Source of the DNA: Microcoleus sp. CAWBG506
GTDB lineage: Bacteria; Cyanobacteriota; Cyanobacteriia; Cyanobacteriales; Microcoleaceae
Length of the DNA: 64,000 nucleotides
Direction: 5' to 3'
Assembly (NCBI GenBank): GCA_020883125.1
Contig: JAHREW010000008.1
Coordinates: forward strand, 34,794-98,793
Shown here piece by piece: positions 62,557 to 64,000 of this stretch. The notes under the pieces were generated by a model, which saw only the letters and a program-made list of their open reading frames with translations, was not told where the DNA came from and did not search any database. The number at the start of each line of letters is the position of its first letter. Within the stretch, counting starts at the first letter, position 1. Made by a program: the position numbers and the translations under genes.

Positions 62557-62781
62557 ATGATTGAAGAACTTGACAGCGTTGTTTTAACAACTGATATCCC
62601 CGAAAAAAACCTAAGCCAAGGCGATATTGGCACTGTAGTTTTAGTACATCAAGGTGGCGTAGGATATGAAGTAGAATTTGTTACCTTGACGGGAAAAACA
62701 GTAGCTATTATCTCACTTTTTCGTTCACAAGTCCGACTCATAGGTGACAGAGAAATTGCTCACGCCCGAATGCTAGCTTAA
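62557..62781 (+). CDS. DUF4926 protein (module 2)
   Basis: 74 aa: ELDSVVLTTDIPEKNLSQGD, IGTVVLVHQGGVGYEVEFVT, GKTVAIISLFRSQVRLI. This is a bare DUF4926 domain, SH3-like in pattern, without the DUF2281-like tail of module 1. The 8-nt gap to the DUF6883 gene implies co-translation. Confidence 0.85.
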   Translation: MIEELDSVVLTTDIPEKNLSQGDIGTVVLVHQGGVGYEVEFVTLTGKTVAIISLFRSQVRLIGDREIAHARMLA

Positions 62782-62899
62782 ACGTTATCTAACCGGAAAG
62801 CTGTTTTTATGGAAATGCGATCGCCCCTCACATCCAACTTTTAAAAAAAGCGCGTGTAGCCAGCCGCAGGTATCCCCCCTAAATCCTTTATTAATTAAC

Positions 62900-63217
62900 C
62901 TATTTTACTGCGACAGCTAATTGCAACCCCAATTCATTTAGTAGAGTTATCAAAGCATAAATTTCTTCACCCCCACTCTCAGACAACATCCGATCTAGTT
63001 TCTCATAAATAAATTTAGCTCCCGGTGATAACTTATTCATCTGTAAATAAGCATCCACCACATCTTTAAGTCCTGCTCGCAGCAATTCAGGTTCGGGGCC
63101 TTCTGACTCCAATTCCAACATGGCCTCGATATAGCCAGCAGCACTTTCGGGGTTTTTTAGAGAAGAAATCAAGTATTCGTGGTAGCTTCTAGTTGTTGGC
63201 ACTTTGAGTTCTTTCAT
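62900..63217 (-). CDS. HTH antitoxin of a RelE/HigB-type module, partner lost
   Basis: 105 aa. TTRSYHEYLISSLKNPESAA and GYIEAMLELESEG are the N-terminal pattern of small antidote proteins; GPEPELLRAGLKDVVDAYLQ then KFIYEKLDRMLSESGGEEIY continues as a helical domain. Its start overlaps a 31-codon stub of a toxin gene (stop 63189-63191). The antitoxin frame is intact, so it may persist as an orphan regulator or as protection against related toxins. Confidence 0.75.
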   Translation of the reverse strand: MKELKVPTTRSYHEYLISSLKNPESAAGYIEAMLELESEGPEPELLRAGLKDVVDAYLQMNKLSPGAKFIYEKLDRMLSESGGEEIYALITLLNELGLQLAVAVK

Positions 63218-63284
63218 AATCTCTCCAGTATTTTTTAGCTTGGCTAATATCTTGTTTGAGTTTATAGCGAATTTTTAAGCGATC
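63189..63284 (-). pseudogene. C-terminal stub of a RelE/HigB-type toxin
   Basis: The frame DRLKIRYKLKQDISQAKKYW then RDYERTQ ends at TAG 63189-63191 inside the antitoxin gene. KQDISQAKKYWRDYE corresponds to the C-terminus of the toxin at 37408 (EPDIRRAIKYWRDYE). Everything upstream is replaced by ACGGCATTGC repeats (63287-63411). Confidence 0.65.
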
Positions 63285-63286
63285 GA

Positions 63287-63411
63287 GGACACGGCATTGC
63301 TACCCCAAAATAATCCATCGACAGGTTAATTGTAGGGAAACGGCACTGCCGTATCCTAATTTCGGGATACGGCAGTGCCGTTTCCTGATTTATGGCAGTG
63401 CCGTTTCCTAA
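63287..63411. repeat. ACGGCAGTGCCGT repeat cluster
   Basis: Arms AGGACACGGCATTGC, AGGGAAACGGCACTGCCGT, GGGATACGGCAGTGCCGTTT and GGCAGTGCCGTTTCC follow each other. The cluster abuts both the toxin stub and the ilvB 3' end. Confidence 0.88.
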
Positions 63412-63419
63412 TTTCTAGC

Positions 63420-64000
63420 TTACAAATGGCAACTCATATCGCCAGATTGTTGACTGAAACGCGCGTTTTCCCGGTAGTCAACCGGACAGTCAATCACGCA
63501 AGGTACATCTTGGGCCAGGGCTTCTTTCAAAATCGGAATTAAATCCGTTGCAGCCTCGACTCGATAGCCTTTTAAACCCATACTTTCGGCAAATTTCACA
63601 AAGTCGGGATTGCCAAATTTGATGAAATCGGAATGACCAAAATGATCTTCCTGCTTCCATTCAATCAAACCATAACCGCCATCATTAAAGATGAGCGTCA
63701 CAAAATTAGTACCGACTCGCAAAGCAGTTTCTAACTCCTGACAATTCATCATGAAACCGCCGTCTCCCGTGGCTGCTACCACTTTGCGATCGGGATAAAC
63801 CAGTTTGGCGGCCAACGCGCCCGGAATCGCAATTCCCATCGCCGCAAAGCCGTTGGAAATTAAACAGGTATTTGGGCGATCGCAATGATAATTCCGCGCG
63901 ATCCACATTTTATGAGCACCCACATCAGATATTACAATATCATCAGGTCCCATCACCTGCCGCAAATCGTAAATCAATTTTTGGGGTTTAATCGGGAAAC
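63420..64000 (-). CDS. ilvB: Acetolactate synthase large subunit, C-terminal part (cut by window edge)
   Basis: The last 193 codons are present and the gene continues beyond position 64000. The C-terminal thiamine-diphosphate domain is complete: DIVISDVGAHKMWIARNYHC, NGFAAMGIAIPGALAAKLVY, the TPP/Mg motif ATGDGGFMMNCQELETALR through FNDGGYGLIEWKQ, and a VDYREN end. The enzyme condenses pyruvate to acetolactate or acetohydroxybutyrate in branched-chain amino acid synthesis. The small subunit is not in view. Confidence 0.93.
   Translation of the reverse strand, partial: FPIKPQKLIYDLRQVMGPDDIVISDVGAHKMWIARNYHCDRPNTCLISNGFAAMGIAIPGALAAKLVYPDRKVVAATGDGGFMMNCQELETALRVGTNFVTLIFNDGGYGLIEWKQEDHFGHSDFIKFGNPDFVKFAESMGLKGYRVEAATDLIPILKEALAQDVPCVIDCPVDYRENARFSQQSGDMSCHL

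Overview
The window looks like the chromosome of a filamentous, non-heterocystous cyanobacterium, most likely an Oscillatoriales/Microcoleaceae relative (Microcoleus, Oscillatoria, Phormidium, Tychonema). This rests on very frequent GCGATCGC (HIP1) octamers, photosystem II psbY, an ndhF-ndhD-CO2-hydration-protein operon, CIRCE plus K-box control of groESL, cyanobacterium-specific families (DUF3134, DUF928, CHASE2, PAP/fibrillin, vMAP/NB-ARC) and many families of short palindromic intergenic repeats. The genus is inferred, not proven.

Layout. 0-6 kb is accessory: duplicated repeats, an FHA-Ser/Thr kinase, a dead integron-type integrase, an AAA ATPase with a nuclease-like tail, a DUF3223 protein, a HigA-like remnant and a DUF433/DUF5615 toxin-antitoxin pair whose toxin has lost its ATG. 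6-17 kb is mostly core: era, a degenerate Nudix protein, OpuC-type ABC transporter genes, a DUF2993 protein, a coupled rluB-like/rodZ-like pair, malQ, and psbY behind a leader that resembles an IS200/IS605 end. 17-22 kb holds a MinD/ParA-type ATPase, a CHASE2 membrane protein and, divergently, two DUF928 secreted paralogues. 22-33 kb has a HAD phosphatase, NurA, an ABC exporter, a VWA protein, a methyltransferase, leuA, a LabA-like NYN protein and a NarL-type response regulator. 33-38 kb has a 2Fe-2S protein, groES-groEL, a 193-bp MITE next to a broken gene, and a decayed RelE/HigB-type module. 38-43 kb is the NDH-1 CO2-uptake operon. 43-50 kb carries glycosyltransferases, mraY, DUF3134 and a PAP/fibrillin protein. 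50-55 kb has three unrelated PD-(D/E)XK-type proteins and a GH10-like secreted protein. 55-60 kb has a sterol-desaturase/SDR fusion, a VOC protein, a GGCT-like protein, and a vMAP/NB-ARC ATPase with a repeat inserted in frame. 60-63.3 kb is a small-gene island with two DUF6883-DUF4926 gene pairs, DUF6972, an orphan antitoxin with a toxin stub, and HIP1-rich repeats. The window ends inside ilvB.

The strongest candidates for something undescribed are the duplicated DUF6883-DUF4926 couples (toxin-antitoxin-like architecture), the psbY leader, the CHASE2/MinD-like/DUF928 cluster, and the repeat biology: a 71-bp MITE family with an internal empty-site comparison, a repeat acting as coding insert in an NB-ARC ATPase, and repeats that supply stop codons of neighbouring genes. 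All functional statements about DUF pairs are inference. No tRNA, rRNA or CRISPR array was found.
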